Counted from the stretch's first letter, positions 34,352-47,375 are shown. The stretch: 64,000 bases of DNA from Cylindrobasidium torrendii FP15055 ss-10 (GCA_000934385.1 KN880459.1:62001-126000), one strand, 5' to 3'. Program-made: numbers and translations. Notes: generated by a model not told the origin, from the sequence alone.

Positions 34352-37129
34352 GTCAGTAGAGATGTTGCACCAGGAAGAAATAAAGCAAGGGGTGGGTGCT
34401 GTTATCGAAAGGACAAGCAAAGATCCTTATATACCTACTCCCGTGGGAGCCCCGAGGGTTGAGTACTCAGTGACTTCAGGTTCAAAGACCCTGCAGATCG
34501 TGTTGCACCGATTGAGAAGTGCATTGTGACCGCGGTTATATACCACCTGGCACTTTATCCCGATGGCGCGAGGCCGTCAATCTCATTATTGCGACCTCCT
34601 TGGACATTAGAGAAGCCACTGTAAGAGCTCACTAGAGGCGGTACTCCTCGCGGAAGACTGCATCGAGCGTCCCAGGGTGCCGAGGACGAAAACGCAGGCA
34701 AAGCAAGGGGCCAAGCGCACGGCAAGAACATAGAGGATGGGAGCACGATGCACGGGCATCCGGTCGACATTCGTGATTGGGTATTCGCAGGACACTTTCG
34801 ACCAAGAAAGTGCATTCGGTCATACCTTCACGGGCAAGGCCGTGATCCGCGGAGTTAAGGCTGGCTGAAAACTCAGATGGATGATGGGGGAGAATTCACC
34901 CCGGCCAAGCCGTTCAGACGCCCCGTTTGCTGCTAAAAGTCTACATCACGACTTCACAATGACGCACTGACCACGTTTGTAGTAGGTTTGTGGGCGGCTT
35001 ACCGTCAATAAATGAACAAAATATTGTAGCCATCCGCCACCCACATGGATAACTGAACATGGGCTATGTCCGAGGACGAGAGGTAAAGTGCGCGCCCGAT
35101 TTGGCCCCACCTCTAGGCTCCCAACAGTGCCTCCGCAGAACTTCCGTTAAGGTTCCTTTCCAAGCATCAGCCCATCCACACAAGTGGCCGTCTAATTCGT
35201 GCGTACGGCCGCATATTCACGGGTACACTTGGCCATTCTGTCCGCAGAAGGTGTGCGTGAGTGGGAGACGCTTGGTCTTGAGAACCGTATCTCGTGTACG
35301 ATGAGAAGAGCAGTGGCACAAATGACAGCCTCCAGGCAGAAGTGAACCCCACAGAGATCGAATCTGAGTTTGAACTTGTTGATAGGGCCATCAATCAAGC
35401 CTAACAACGCCTCAACTCGTGCACAATTTGTACGGCGGCTCACAGCTCCCTTCAGACCGTAGGGAAACAGCAGAATAGTCAAAGGCTGGGGTGAGATATC
35501 GATTCGATATATGGGAAATAGTTTCTGAGTGGCCGATGTTATCCAACAAGTTGCATTTTCCGCTCGAGGATGATTTGTCTGCATTGTCTGCTCGCCGAAA
35601 TTCTCCCACACATCGGTCTCACACTCGCATTTATCTTGGAAATGAGGTCACCCCTCACCTCTTCTTACGAGCCTGCGAGATCGCAATGGGTAGCGCTCAG
35701 GTACATTAGCCTTTGTTATGGATATTCGGACAGTTGCAGCCCTCGATTGCTATATGTCGCATGCACTTGAATGAGAACACCCATTTAATGCTTCTTCGAT
35801 GATGCAGGATACATATCCACCATTCTATGGCCTTCGTTCTTTGCAAAGGTACGACTATTTCTCATTTCCGATGTCTTCACTGTGTGATTGCATATGACAA
35901 CATACTCCTTTGGGAAAGTCTGAATCTTTTGGCTTTATAAAAGACTTCCGCGGGGTTGTCTACATCCTCGGACCAACATTCTGCGGTCAACATGCTTTCC
36001 AAATGCAGCGGAGGAAGGCTGCGGAGACATAGGGCGCAGACATATATCTAACACCCTCGATTTACAATTCAACCTTCAATATAAGAAGGCGGAAGTGCCT
36101 CCTCCGTACAAGATGTATCATGCGAAGGTGGCATTGGCAGGCCTTTGGAAACGGCTGACTGACTTTTACCATTGACATGTTCGAGGCTACCCAACTCCCT
36201 GCGGGCTTTCCTGTGCCAAGCATTTGAGATATCTTCTCAAGATCCCTTTCTTTTAATTGTGGTTTCTATGTATGCATTGCACTCTATACTACAGGTTTGC
36301 AGAACATCCAATGTTGCGGAGTGCATCACTGGCCTGAAAAAAGTTCTGGATAATAGCTACGGTAAGCTTTGGACAGGGAATCGGTTCTGTAGCTAATTCT
36401 TCCATCTTCATGGTCAGTGTCTCATGTCTCCAGCACAACCACCCTTGAGGCAATGCATACGCTGCAGCGCCCGAGAGTCGAATCAGCACCCTCGGCACCA
36501 CGGCATATCGGCAGTCATCATCACGTTACGGCAACCGCCACAACGCGTAGTTCAACGATGACCACGTCGCGACGCGAAGCAACGTAAGTAGCACTCAACC
36601 ATCTTCCTTCTGATGCCGGCGCCGATTTATTTCGGGCCGTTGGATATTTTTACAGCCACATTTCTGCAGCGCTAGCCGAACGCTTTCTGAGGTGTTGAGC
36701 AGCAGTTGAGTTGCTTCATGCTGAGTACGAGTGCTGGTCAGACCTTTGAACAGGCCAAAAAGCTTAACAAGGCTAATATCGCGCATGCCTGATATGTACT
36801 CGGTTAGTTCTTCAACTTGGGAGACCTCGTGAGCGGCACATCCGTCACTGTGCAATGCCTCTAAGAGAGAAATTGGACGCTTCTGCCTGTAGCTGCGCTT
36901 CATTCGAGCCTTCTTTCACTGGGCACTGCAGCGGCAGAGGCGACACCAATCCACCAGTACATACAGTATTTGGCGCGCTTTGGCGGGAGGATGCTTTCGG
37001 CTGTGGCGGCCTCCCCGTTGAACCTATATTTAGGCCAAAACTGCGATGCCTTAAAGCCGATTCCATCCAGCGCTGTTTTCTCTCTTCTTAACCACCATCT
37101 TTCACACCGCCGCCGTTGTTGACCCCACG
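34352..37129. other. Long intergenic region without a supported gene
   Basis: About 2.8 kb of moderate AT content. A TATA-like TTTATAAAAG lies at 35935-35944 and an ATG at 35991 opens only a 19-codon frame. Near 36300 a frame reads LQNIQCCGVHHW, faintly recalling a hydrophobin Cys pair, but nothing else fits. I see no supported gene. Confidence 0.45.
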
Positions 37130-39544
37130 ATGCCCACTTCACTTAGCGTAGCAGCCACTCCGGAGCCATCGCGGCCCACCACGCCTCGGTTTAAAGATGT
37201 GGTGCGTTGCCCACTTTCTCCATCCTAGCCTCCCCATCATGCATTTCCACTTTCCCCACATCGCACACCATCCAGAGGGACAGTCGTTTGCTCACACTGC
37301 CGACCAGGTCCTCGACGTGCTCCGCCGTGCGCGCAGTGAGAAGGACTCAGAGGCCCACCAGGTAATCCATCTTGCACATCCATTGCTACCAGCGTTGGTG
37401 ACGCCGTGTGTTCTATTCCCAGATCTTCCGCGACGCTGCCGGGAACAAACCCAAGAATGCTATTGCCATGCCCCAGACCGTCAATCCTGTACGAGGATTC
37501 GCCATCGACACGTTGAAAGACGCGTCTAATAATTCTTGCAGGACGAGGAGACCGTGCCAGGCATCCAGCACCCCGGCAGCACCGGCGTTATCTACTGCTC
37601 CGATCGTGCCATTGCGAACGGATTCAGCTATGCGAATGCACACGCGTGGGCCAATCTTGGACAAGGTGCACCAGAAGTCGGACCCATCCCTGAGGCGTTC
37701 GAGCGTCCCACTACCATTTCGCTTCCCGAGGACTCACTTGAATATGCTCCCACAACCGGTGTGAAGGGTATGTTCCTTGTTCTCTACCGGATTTCGAGTC
37801 GTTGAACCCTTGTAGCTCTGCGTGAAGCGGTAGCCAACCTGTACAACGATACGTACAGACAAGGCAAGGAGAGCCAGTACACGTACGAGAATGTCTGCAT
37901 TGTCCCAGGTGGTCGTGCTGGCCTGTCTCGCCTCGGTGCTGTCATCGGAGACGTTTACACGGTACGCATTGTTCCGGTAAACAGTGTTGCACTCAACTAA
38001 TTCATTGACAGTCGTATCAAATTCCCGACTACACTGCCTACGATCAGATGTTGAGTGCATTCAGGCGTCTTGTGCCCGTCCCAACTGCGTAAGTTGGCTT
38101 TCCTCACCTGGATTCCCGCGCTCATCCTCCCTCCAGGTTGGAACACGAGGTACGCTGAGTGTTTGCTGGGTGGCTGATTTACTAACAACGACTCGAGAAC
38201 CAATACAAACTGGATCTCAAGTCGATTAAGGTATGCACCGAGCTTTCCCGCGGTCCCAGGGCACTTACTGGTTTGTACAGAAAGATATCGAAACACAGAG
38301 TCTTGCTGTTATTCTGGCGTCGAACCCGCGGAACCCCACCGGCCAGGTCATCAAGTAGGCTCAAACTTGTCTCCTCGCGCGTTCTGTTTCTAACCTCATT
38401 GAAGAGGAGATGAGCTGAAGGAGCTCGTCGCTCTGTCCCGCGATGGAACGACTGTTATTCTTGACGAGGCAAGCTTAGCTATAGGTCAAAACTGCTTGGC
38501 CATTCTTAACCATTGTCTAGTTCTACTCCTGGTACATCTATCCAGGGGACGACGAGGAATTTGGCAAGTCGGTGTCCTCCGCGGAGTACGTCGAGGACGT
38601 CAACGAGGTAGGATAGGTTTTCACGGGTTTCATTGTGCGACACACTGAGCCTTTAACTAGGATGCCGCTATTATTGTCGATGGCTTGACCAAGGTTCGAG
38701 CGATCTACCTAGGATCATCTTGTCCAACTAACTCTGAAACAGAATTGGCGCCTTCCAGGCTGGCGTGTGTGCTGGGTCATTGGCCCGAGGAATTTGATCA
38801 CTGCGCTGTCCCAGTCCGGTTCCTTCTTGGATGGAGGGGCGAACCACCCGTATGTTGCCTTGTTCGTGCTCGCAGCGCATCTGACACCGTTGCAGGATGC
38901 AGCTTGCAGCCATTCCGATGCTCAACCCAGAAACAGTCAAGGCTGAAAAGGTTTGTCGGCATTGTGAAGGTCGACGAGCTTTGAGACTGACGTTGCTGCC
39001 CTTTACAGATTGCGCTTCAGAAGCATTTCAAGATGAAGCGCGACCACATCCTGAAGCGTCTGAAGCACATGGGTCTTCCCGTCGACCTCCCGCCCAACAG
39101 CACGTTCTACATCTGGCTGAACCTGGAGAGTCTGCCTGAGCCCATCAACAATGGTTTGGTGAGTTTGAATTCCTGATGTACGAGAAAATAGGCTGACAGA
39201 GGTTAGACGTTCTTCGAGGAGCTCTTGAAAGAGCAGACGATCGTCATTCCGGGCATCTTCTTCGACATTAACCCTGCGCACCGTAGGAACCTGTTCAAGT
39301 CTCCTTGCCACCACTTTGTGCGTCTGTCGTTCGGACCGCCTTTGAAGGACCTCGATATGGGGCTCGATGCCATCGAGCGTGTCTTGAGGAAGGCGAAGAA
39401 GGAGGGCATGAGCTCGTTCGGGCACAGGTGAGCAGTTTTTACTTGGGAAGAAAATGAAAGTTGGTACTGATGCTTGTTTGCAGCTACAAGAAGAGCGTGG
39501 ATGGGTCATTTGTCCGCCCAGAGGATCTTGTCACTCACGTTTGA
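37130..39544 (+). CDS. Class I/II PLP-dependent aminotransferase, 17 exons
   Basis: Exons: 37130-37201, 37278-37361, 37423-37488, 37542-37767, 37816-37961, 38012-38088, 38137-38149 (13 nt), 38198-38230, 38281-38354, 38405-38468, 38521-38607, 38661-38693, 38743-38849, 38896-38950, 39009-39158, 39207-39427 and 39484-39544, giving 522 residues. Fold-type I aminotransferase signs are VCIVPGGRAGLSRLG, LASNPRNPTGQVI, VILDEFYSWY and the PLP lysine in VDGLTKNWRLPGWRV. An arginine-containing substrate-side motif, HHFVRLSFGPP, lies near the C-terminus. It likely transfers an amino group between an amino acid and a 2-oxoacid in the cytosol, substrate not determinable. The intron after DE (38469-38520) starts with GC instead of GT and is needed to keep DEFYSWY. 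Confidence 0.9.
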
Positions 39545-39878
39545 CCGGACCCTCTACGAAATAACAATGCGCGGACTGGATAGGACTAGGAAAGCTAACA
39601 TACGATACTGTTTATGAAATGGATTTATAAGGAAGGATAAAGTTTGCAAGGCTCGCGTGGATAAACTGTCGTTTATGTTCGATTTTGAAATGTATTGAAA
39701 AAAACTAGATGACCAGAAAGCGCGTTACGAAGAGACACCCATTATCTAAGAATACAGTAGTGCTGGTGATACAAGCCATCTAGGCTGAGGTTTGCGAAGG
39801 GGTATAAGCGGTTTTGGAGGTAGCGCTGCGATGATGGTCAGATTATAGAGCGATGAGATATGAGGATGGTGGTATACC

Positions 39879-40688
39879 TTATGAGCGAGAAAAGAAAGCA
39901 CGGACTTTGCCCGTCTTCTTGGTAGTAGCAGCGGTGGGTAGCGCGGGGACGACGTTGGGGTCATTGGGTGGGATAATGTTGAGCGGTGCCGGACGCTTCT
40001 TCTTGTCCTTTCCAGAGCGGTCCTTCTTTGGTGCAGACACGAGGGGAACAAACTCCTCGTCCCAGTAGACACCGCCCTTGTTGTCGGCGACGGCGCCCTG
40101 CTCGAGGGCGCGTGCCATGTGGGCATCGATTTTGCCGCCAGAGGTGAACTGGAGCAGGAGGAGCTCGTTCATAAGGCTGGGTGGCAGGTTCTTGCCAGAG
40201 CGGGCGGGGACAGCGGCGGTAGACATGGCTTGGCGACGAGCGATGCGGGCACGAGAGAGTCCGAAGACAGGCTGGCGACGGCTGGGGGATGTTCCATCGC
40301 TGCTGGGGCCATCGCAGGTTATATCCAGGCTCTGCTTATTGTATTTGAGATCAGGGTGCAGATAATAATTGTCTTCCCGATCACTTTCGTTATTGTCAAG
40401 ACGGACATAACCATCGCCTCGCCGGGCCTTCTGTCGGGTCTTTTCCGAAAGAGGAAGTCGCTTATTGTCTTTTTCGTGATCAGGTGTGGTAGGCGTTTTG
40501 GGCAGATGCACAAAGACCGAAGTGTAGCCGAGCGCCGTCAGATCAAACTGATGCGCCGACGTCGGGGTGTATGCCGACTTGCCGGTGGCGGGAGTGGCGG
40601 GAGATGGAGGAGCCGGAGAGCCTGGCTGCACAGCAGCGGCCCAAGACATGATAGAGGCGTCAAACGTATTCGAGCGTGAGCAAGGCAT
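39879..40688 (-). CDS. Conserved-looking orphan protein, single exon
   Basis: An uninterrupted 269-codon frame. The start may be the ATG at 40688 (MPCSRSNTFDASIMSW) or the one at 40649 (MSWAAAVQPGSPAPP), and the second has a more typical beginning. The N-terminus is Pro/Ala/Ser-rich, followed by TALGYTSVFVHLPKTPTTP. A compact segment follows: RRQPVFGLSRARIARR, LPPSLMNELLLLQFTSGG and GGVYWDEEFVPLV. The tail is Lys-rich and ends KTGKVRAFFSRS. No enzyme motif. I do not recognise the family. It is convergent with the aminotransferase (335 bp between stops). Confidence 0.72.
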   Translation of the reverse strand: MPCSRSNTFDASIMSWAAAVQPGSPAPPSPATPATGKSAYTPTSAHQFDLTALGYTSVFVHLPKTPTTPDHEKDNKRLPLSEKTRQKARRGDGYVRLDNNESDREDNYYLHPDLKYNKQSLDITCDGPSSDGTSPSRRQPVFGLSRARIARRQAMSTAAVPARSGKNLPPSLMNELLLLQFTSGGKIDAHMARALEQGAVADNKGGVYWDEEFVPLVSAPKKDRSGKDKKKRPAPLNIIPPNDPNVVPALPTAATTKKTGKVRAFFSRS

Positions 40689-41267
40689 GTCGTATATCTG
40701 AAAAATGATGCGCCATCAGTAATCCGGTTATCCCCGCAAGAGTAAAAAAACATTACCGTAAAGTAGAAAACCCGAAGGAAGAAGTTCGAAGAGTGAAAAG
40801 ACAGGACAGGGAGGAGACTAGCTCTGAGGATTCATTTACCAAATGCTCTCCATTTATACCAGCGAACAATGCGCCGGCAGACAAAAACGACGGGGTGTCA
40901 ATCACGACCAAATAACATCAATGATCCACGCGGAATTCGCGTGGCCCATTGTCGCTCTTTACATTTGGCCATTGTTGTGTGCGTGTAGCCTTGCAACGAT
41001 ATCTGCAATTGTTCATTAACATTCTCCGACATTGGCACGAAAGTCCCTTGTAGCGTCCATTGTCGGGGAGACGCGACATTCATGTGGCCTCCAAAACAAG
41101 GTGTTGATAGTGTTGCTCATAAACCGACACATCCATGTTTTCCAGCGCACACTCGAGGGTCCTCTTGTGAAAGAAAAACACCATGCTCGTCCCGAATCTT
41201 CAAGAACACTAAAAGATACATTCGAAATACATACGCGTCGGCTTAATTTCGTTGCTCGTACAATCAT
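40689..41267. other. Intergenic region
   Basis: Promoter side of the 39879-40688 gene and 3' side of Doa1. No gene or repeat recognised. Confidence 0.45.
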
Positions 41268-44132
41268 TTATAACCTCTTGATCTCCTCGACAATGTTCTT
41301 GATCCTCGCCTCGGGCAGCGTCTGAGGCAGTGGGGAGATGGTCCCTAATATTGCGTCCGCATTCATGGACTTTGCCCCATTGTTCTTGAGCCCAAGAAGC
41401 TACGCCAAACATTAGCCTTGCATCCAACGCACGACTGCAAAGGAAATACTCACTGTATTGCCTAGCGCGACCAAAGCGCGATACACCGCCTCTCCATCAT
41501 TATCCTGCGTCGCAAGGAAAGGTAAAGCCAAAATGACGATCTGTTCCCTTTGCTCCTGGTTCAGCGCCGGCAAGCACGACAAACTGGAATCCATCAGCAA
41601 AATTATCACCCAGTTGCAACCAAAGACTAACTTGAATAGCACGGAAGCCAAAGCAATCTTCTGCTGCTTTCCCAGCGTGCCAGGCGACCCACGCGCCAGT
41701 GTCTCCGCCACACCCCCGAATAATGGGCCATCATCTGTCCCTCCGCCCACGCTACCCACAAGGTTTGCCAGTGCGCGCAGAGCCAACAAAATATTCGTCT
41801 CCCGAACCTTGGCTGTTGATCCCTGCAATTTCTTGCCAGGCAAGTCGCACGCCTGTTCCAGAGCAGCAATGAACTGACTTTGCAACTCATTGGAGGTTGC
41901 AAGAACGTCTCCGCAGAACCCAGCGAACAAACGAGCTAGGTCAATGACGGGGAAGACGTAGGCTGGTGGCCATCGGTTGAGGATGCTGATGAGTGCTTCT
42001 GCGTGGGTGGTCGAGAGAATTGAAGGCCCTGTGGTCGTCGGTGTTACGCTGAGGAGGTACAAGAAGATCTCTCCAATTGCGCTTGCTTCACTGGGATAAA
42101 TGGCCAGACTCGATGTTGTCTGCCTAGCGTCAGCACAAAGCCTGTAAATCGGTCATTGGACGCACTATCTCATTCTTGAGGATGTCATCAAACTGCTTGA
42201 GCTTGCCCTCCATAGCCGAGACATTGGCCTGTTTGAAAGACACTAGTTGGGTCTAAATGGTCAGCATCAAGGCATGATCTAGCAGAAAAAGAACATACAG
42301 CGGGGAGGATCTTTGGGACTGATGGTGCCGGCGCACTATAGCTTGGAGCACCACCAGAATACCTTGATGCGCCAGTGAAAGGGTCTTGGTAAACGTCGTT
42401 CCCACCTTGTTGCACAGGCGCAGCAGGCTGGTATCTGGAGCCACCAGTGAAAGGATCGGAGTAGCCAGAGGTTTGCGCGGAAGGTCCAGATGGTGCCGTG
42501 CTGCGATATCTTGATGCGCCAGTAAACGGATCTACAAACTCTTCACCGCCTCCCAAGTTGACACCAGCTGTATTTGATTCGATGAATCGGACAACCTCGT
42601 CAAGGTACGATATAGGTAGTTCGTTGCGGTGGAGGAATCGTTGGGCAGCGGTGTATGGATTTTCTGGTTAATGTCAGCAAGCGGTAGGAAAATAGTTTCT
42701 GTTAACGCGCCTGTCACGTTGTAAGGCAGCTTTAACGGCGGAACACCATCCTGAATATCAACATCAAAGACGTAGTCGTACTCTTTGCCCTCGTAGAGCT
42801 GGCGCCGTCCTTGGCCAACCGCGTCAACGACCTCCCCAATCTTCTGCCAACTAGACGAGGCCGCATCCCACTGGTGCGCTTCCGTGCGGTCGCCGTTCTT
42901 GACCATGAGCACCTGTCCTGGCTTATTTCCCGGCTTCTGAAGTGCTTCGGGTCCTGCGAGATCGGTAGTCTTTAGATCGCCAATTTGCTCCTTCGGTAGC
43001 GCCTGGCTCGCGACAAGGTCCTCGTACGCTTTAAGTTCTTCTTGAACTGCCCAGCGCTCCTCAGATGCGCTGAATACGCGTACGACGCCATCACTAGAGC
43101 CCGCTACGATGTCGCCGTTGGGCATGGAAGAGACAGCCCATACTGAAATTGCGGGTATGGTGATGACTTGCGAGCATTCGCCATCCTTCCATACGCGAAC
43201 AGAGCGGTCCTCGCCTGAGGATACGATGTCGCCGGTGGGAAGAACGGAAAGGCTGTAGACGAAAGACGTATGGCCAGAAAGGGAGTAAATAAGGTCGCCT
43301 CCGAGGGTCCAGACGCGTATCTCGCTACGAAGAATAAGTCCTGGGTGGGAGTGGGCAAGTGAAGCTCACCTGTCATTTGAGCAAGACGCGAAGCCGATGT
43401 CGGGCACGAGCGCGAGACCACGGACGGCGTCTGTATGCCCGGTGAAGGTTGCAATGCATTTGTGCTGTTCCCAAAGCTTGATCGTCTTGTCCGCCGAGCC
43501 AGTCAATGTCTTCTCCTCATCGACACCCAGCACGGCCCACACAGAACGTTCATGACCGCGCAAATCATACTTGAGCTGCCAGTTCTTCCATACTTTGGCC
43601 GTACTGTTGGGATGTGAGTACAGATCAAAGGGACCGCAAGTCACGCACTTGTCCCACGATCCAGAGATAATCGCTCCGCCCGGCGTCGTATCCAGTGCGC
43701 AAATGTTCTCCGAATGGCCCACGAGAGAGTAGTCCGGTTCGTCCTTGGTCACGTCGAGTGAAAAGACGTTGACAATCGCTTCCTGGCCACCGGTGACCAC
43801 GAATCCTGCGATATTCTCAGTCGGTAAGGATGGCGCTGATGGCGCGACGCGCACCCTTCGAGCCCGCATCCCCTACTAGATGTGCCACCGCATTCACATA
43901 GCGCGTCCCTGCGCGGAAGACCGAATCTTGCTGGAAGGCAGCCGAGCCCGTTTGTCGCTGCCAGGATATTGCTGTCGAGTCGCGCGACGCGGAGAGAACG
44001 ACTTCGTTCGTCGGTGATGCTACTGCGCGCACCTAACCCTTATCAGCTCCATCGCTGCTAACAACGCCTCCGACGTGCTCGACGTACATCCGACGTGTGC
44101 GCTTCCAGCGTTGCCGATAATTTGTAGGTCAT
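41268..44132 (-). CDS. DOA1: Doa1/Ufd3/PLAA-type ubiquitin-binding WD40-PFU-PUL protein
   Basis: Exons (minus): 44088-44132, 43855-44032, 43649-43805, 43370-43603, 42711-43324, 42299-42663, 42166-42252, 41632-42119, 41454-41583 and 41268-41399, giving 809 residues. Residues 1-290 carry WD40 repeats (MTYKLSATLEAHTSDVRAVA, GSADKTIKLWEQHKC, SGEDRSVRVWKDGE). The PFU domain spans about 340-440 (QLYEGKEYDYVFDVDIQDGV, ENPYTAAQRFLHRNELPISY). Three DPFTGASRY-type repeats follow at about 450-520, then the PUL domain to the C-terminus (VSFKQANVSAMEGKLKQFDD). The protein acts with Cdc48/p97 in ubiquitin turnover. Intron 42664-42710 starts GC (CAG|GCGCG) and is required to reach ENPYTAAQ. All landmarks are present. 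Confidence 0.93.
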
Positions 44133-44423
44133 CAAGTTGATGGAAGTAGGAGATCAAGTCAGCACGGCTGCTGAGGATACGCGTAAGTAAAGTACGCGTA
44201 ACGGGGCTTCTTTGTATTCTCGATCCGCGCGACACAAGTTCAGTCAAGTTCAATGGCAAGATGGACATTTAATAAGCAGAGGAACTAGGTTAAGAAATAC
44301 ACAAGGATAGGTATAGACGGTATCGCACAACTTTCACGTTTGCCAGGTAGAGTGTTCGAACCGAGGGAGATGCTATACATTGTATGGGAAATGAAGCATA
44401 AATAAATGAGAGGCTGCAATTCT

Positions 44424-46326
44424 TTAAGAGACCCAGACTAAATTATCATTAGCACAAGGAGCTAGTCATTGTCAAGTTTGAAAACTCACAGGCAAGGGCA
44501 ATGACCAGGTAAAGGGTGACCAACATCAAACCCTCCATATAATTCGATTTTCCATCTTGGATGAGCGTGTTGACGAGGAAGACGGATACGAAGAGGGCGA
44601 CAGTCTCAAAGTTGGCGAAGAACAGAGTCAGTTCGTGGCCAGAGGCCCAGCCAACGATGACGAGTAAAGGGACGACAAAGGTCGCGATTTGCTATTTTCT
44701 TCGTCAGACAGAGCGGGGCAGGAAAGCCGAGGAAAAGACATACGATAGAGCTTCCAACGCAGATACCAATTGTCAACTCCATCTGTCCTTTGAGAGCCAT
44801 CCAAACGGACGTTACATGCTCAGCCGCGTTGGCGACAATAGGAATGAGAACGAGACCGATGAAAGCCTTGGAAATGTTGTAGCGCGTCGCAAACTCCTCG
44901 ATAGAAGCGACGACTGGAGACTGTTAGCCACGCGGGCAAGGGTAGTGAAAGGAGGACATACGGTAATCAGCGACGAAAGAGGTGACGACGGTGACGAAGA
45001 GAAGGCTGTAGAGATTTAAGAGTAGATAGACGTGACACAGCGTAGTCGCTTACCAGACGGCGGCGGAAACAACACTCATTTCAGCATGCTCGGTCTCTGC
45101 ATCCTCAAGCTCGGCGCCATTTTGCTCGGCGGAAACCTCGGGGTCAAAAAGGAAGGCGTGCGATTTCAACTGAGCGGAGTTCAGTATAGTGCAAGGCGGT
45201 GTAGGTCAGGAGGAATAGTGGACCTTACCTGGAAGTAGAGATACGCAACATACATTCCAAGGAGAAGGATTGCAGTGCCGCGGGAGATGAACAAGAGACC
45301 ATCCTGACCGGCAGGGTCCATGTCAGCCAACCCTCCAGCCAGACTTTGTCCCGAGAAAAAGTTGGCTGTTCCAGACTTGACACTGTGGTAGGCAGCGGGA
45401 ATAACCAGAGCTATAAGCTCTGGTAAGTACATTAACACTGTGGAATATAAGCACACGCACTAATGCAGGAGAGCGACATGAGCTTCGGGGAGTGTCAGTC
45501 GGAATACGACGCCTCAATGAATGAACGCACAGAGCTTTGACTGGAGGACGTTTAGTATAAACATCATGCGTTCGACAATTTGAGACTCACGCTTGGGCAG
45601 CAGTAACCTGGAAATTACTCTCTGTCTGAACGGTTCCAGCTTCACGGTTGTAAACATCACTACTTCCTCAGAAAATAGGATAGAGCCGCACCAGCCAAGA
45701 AGGAACAGCCAAGGACGAGGAGCAGGTTGGACAGGATCGAGCCAAGCATCTGTATAAGCGTCATTAGCCGCTGCAGACAGGTATGCGGGCTGGCGTACTG
45801 AGTTCTGAACGATAATCAATTCGTCTGTGGCGCAAGGCTATGCATGAGTGCTGCTGCTTCGGATAGGGTGATAGGACGTGCATACCCTGGAGTAAGGCAG
45901 CGATTCCGACAATGATTTCGACCGCGTTTCCGAAAGACGCGTTCAGCAGTCCAGCGAGAGTTTGACCAAGGGTGAAAGACATTTGTTCGGTGGCTTCACC
46001 GAGAAGCTGTGATAATTGGGGTCCAGGTTATTGAAGGGTCCGGAGAGGGCTGGCAGACGCACCTTGGCCAACGGAATAATAGCAATGAAACTAAAGGAGA
46101 ACCGAAGCGCGGCGTCCCAGTTGGAGTAGTGAGCCACTGCACTCAGTGGGACGAAGACGAGGATGATGTTGAGGTAGCTCCCGAAAAAGAAGAAGCGTAG
46201 AGAATGGCCCCATCCTGGTTCGCCGTCTGCCTTGAGCAGCGCCAGCGCACGTTTGGCGAAGGTTGGTTTGGGCGCCCCATTTGAGCTCCCGTTTGGAGAC
46301 AATAGCGGTGTTTCTTCCGAGGGCAT
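44424..46326 (-). CDS. VCX1: Vacuolar-type Ca2+/H+ exchanger (CAX/Vcx1-like)
   Basis: Exons (minus): 46063-46326, 45886-46006, 45799-45824, 45692-45749, 45591-45639, 45531-45540 (10 nt), 45461-45482, 45229-45410, 45054-45169, 44962-45005, 44744-44913, 44490-44691 and 44424-44437, giving 425 residues, close to yeast Vcx1. The two CAX signature repeats are present: ASFGNAVEIIVGIAALLQ and ANAAEHVTSVWMALKG, each carrying the ion-binding Glu. Eleven or so hydrophobic segments are visible, with an acidic central loop (AEQNGAELEDAETEHAE). The N-terminus (MPSEETPLLSPNG) resembles vacuolar sorting tails. It should move Ca2+ into the vacuole in exchange for protons. The 10-nt exon is the least certain part. 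Confidence 0.9.
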
Positions 46327-46541
46327 GGTGAATATCGATAGCGAGGGAGTTGGTAGGTGGAAAAGGAGCGTGTTGGGGCAAGGTCTATCAGTGGTTGAGG
46401 CTGTGCCATTGTGTTGTGCTGAGTTGCGCAAAAATCAATAAGTAGTCCATCAAAGCGCGATCACGTCCCGACGTCACGTCTATGGGCGCCCAACGGTACC
46501 TCTACATAATCTACATAACATTCTATTTAATCTATCTAGCT

Positions 46542-47375
46542 TTATTCCTTCGAGGCTGCTGCATCTGCCGCCTCTTCTGCTTGCACATCCACATTGCTTT
46601 CTACCATCTTGAATTTGCCATCCAAGTGTGCAGTGTCGCCGTACTTGATCAGTGTGGCCGCTGCTGTCTCCAAGTCTATGTCTATGCTCGTGATGGAGCA
46701 GTTCCAGCACTTCCACAGATTCTGACCACCGTCGGCCATTTCAGACGTCACCTTTCCGTTCCGCAACAGCCCTTTGACCAACGTGCTGATGAAGCCCCCA
46801 TGCGATACGGCCAGTACATTCGCCGCACCCACCTGCGCGGCCTCAGTTACCATTTCATCCCACCACTCCAGCCCTCGCTTCAGAAACACATCACCGGCCT
46901 CTGCTGTCGGGTCATTATTGATATTCACCGCCGCCCGCTTTTCCGCATACGTTTTCCCTTGCAACTGCCCGAGATGCTGTACCGACGACCCTTCCGTCAG
47001 TTTCGCGGCTCGGCCGGCTGTCATATGTACTGCTATGCAAATACGCACCCGTTCCCGTAGCTGCGCCCGTTGGAGTAGAGGCACTTTCGGATGATGGCTC
47101 AGGATGATCTCTGCAGTCTGAGCGGCATCATCAGAATCCACAGTTCAACTCATCCGTGCGGCCCACAGCTGGAGTACGATGCCCACCTTGGATGCTCTGC
47201 TGAGGTCACTTGAATAGCCCAAATCAAATGGGATGTCTTTCAACGCCAATCCCAGGATCTTGGCTTGATTTAATCCCTGTTCATTGAGCGCCGTATCAAG
47301 CTGTCCTTGCACAATTTCTTGACGGTTGGACTCTGTTTCTCCGTGGCGGACGAGATATACGCGAGCGACGGTCAT
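46542..47375 (-). CDS. Histidine phosphatase superfamily protein (phosphoglycerate mutase/TIGAR-like)
   Basis: Exons (minus) 47187-47375, 47049-47117 and 46542-46976 give 230 residues. The RHG motif is VYLVRHGETESN near residue 10, YSSDLSRASKTAEIIL is typical of the family, and the second catalytic His lies in VLAVSHGGFISTLVKG. RERHLGQLQGKTYAEKR across the second splice matches the usual E-R-x-x-G-x-x-x-G segment. The C-terminus is Ala/Glu-rich. Substrate unknown; family members include fructose-2,6-bisphosphatases and broad-specificity phosphatases. It lies 215 bp upstream of the exchanger, same strand. Confidence 0.88.

Noticed and set aside
35935..36420. TATA-like box followed by ATG and a CC-containing frame recalling hydrophobins
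   Set aside because: The ATG frame closes after 19 codons, and only one Cys pair of the eight-Cys hydrophobin pattern is present.
40119..40679. Plus-strand 186-codon frame opposite the orphan gene at 39879-40688
   Set aside because: The minus frame is longer, has natural composition and a normal start; the plus frame is an antisense shadow.
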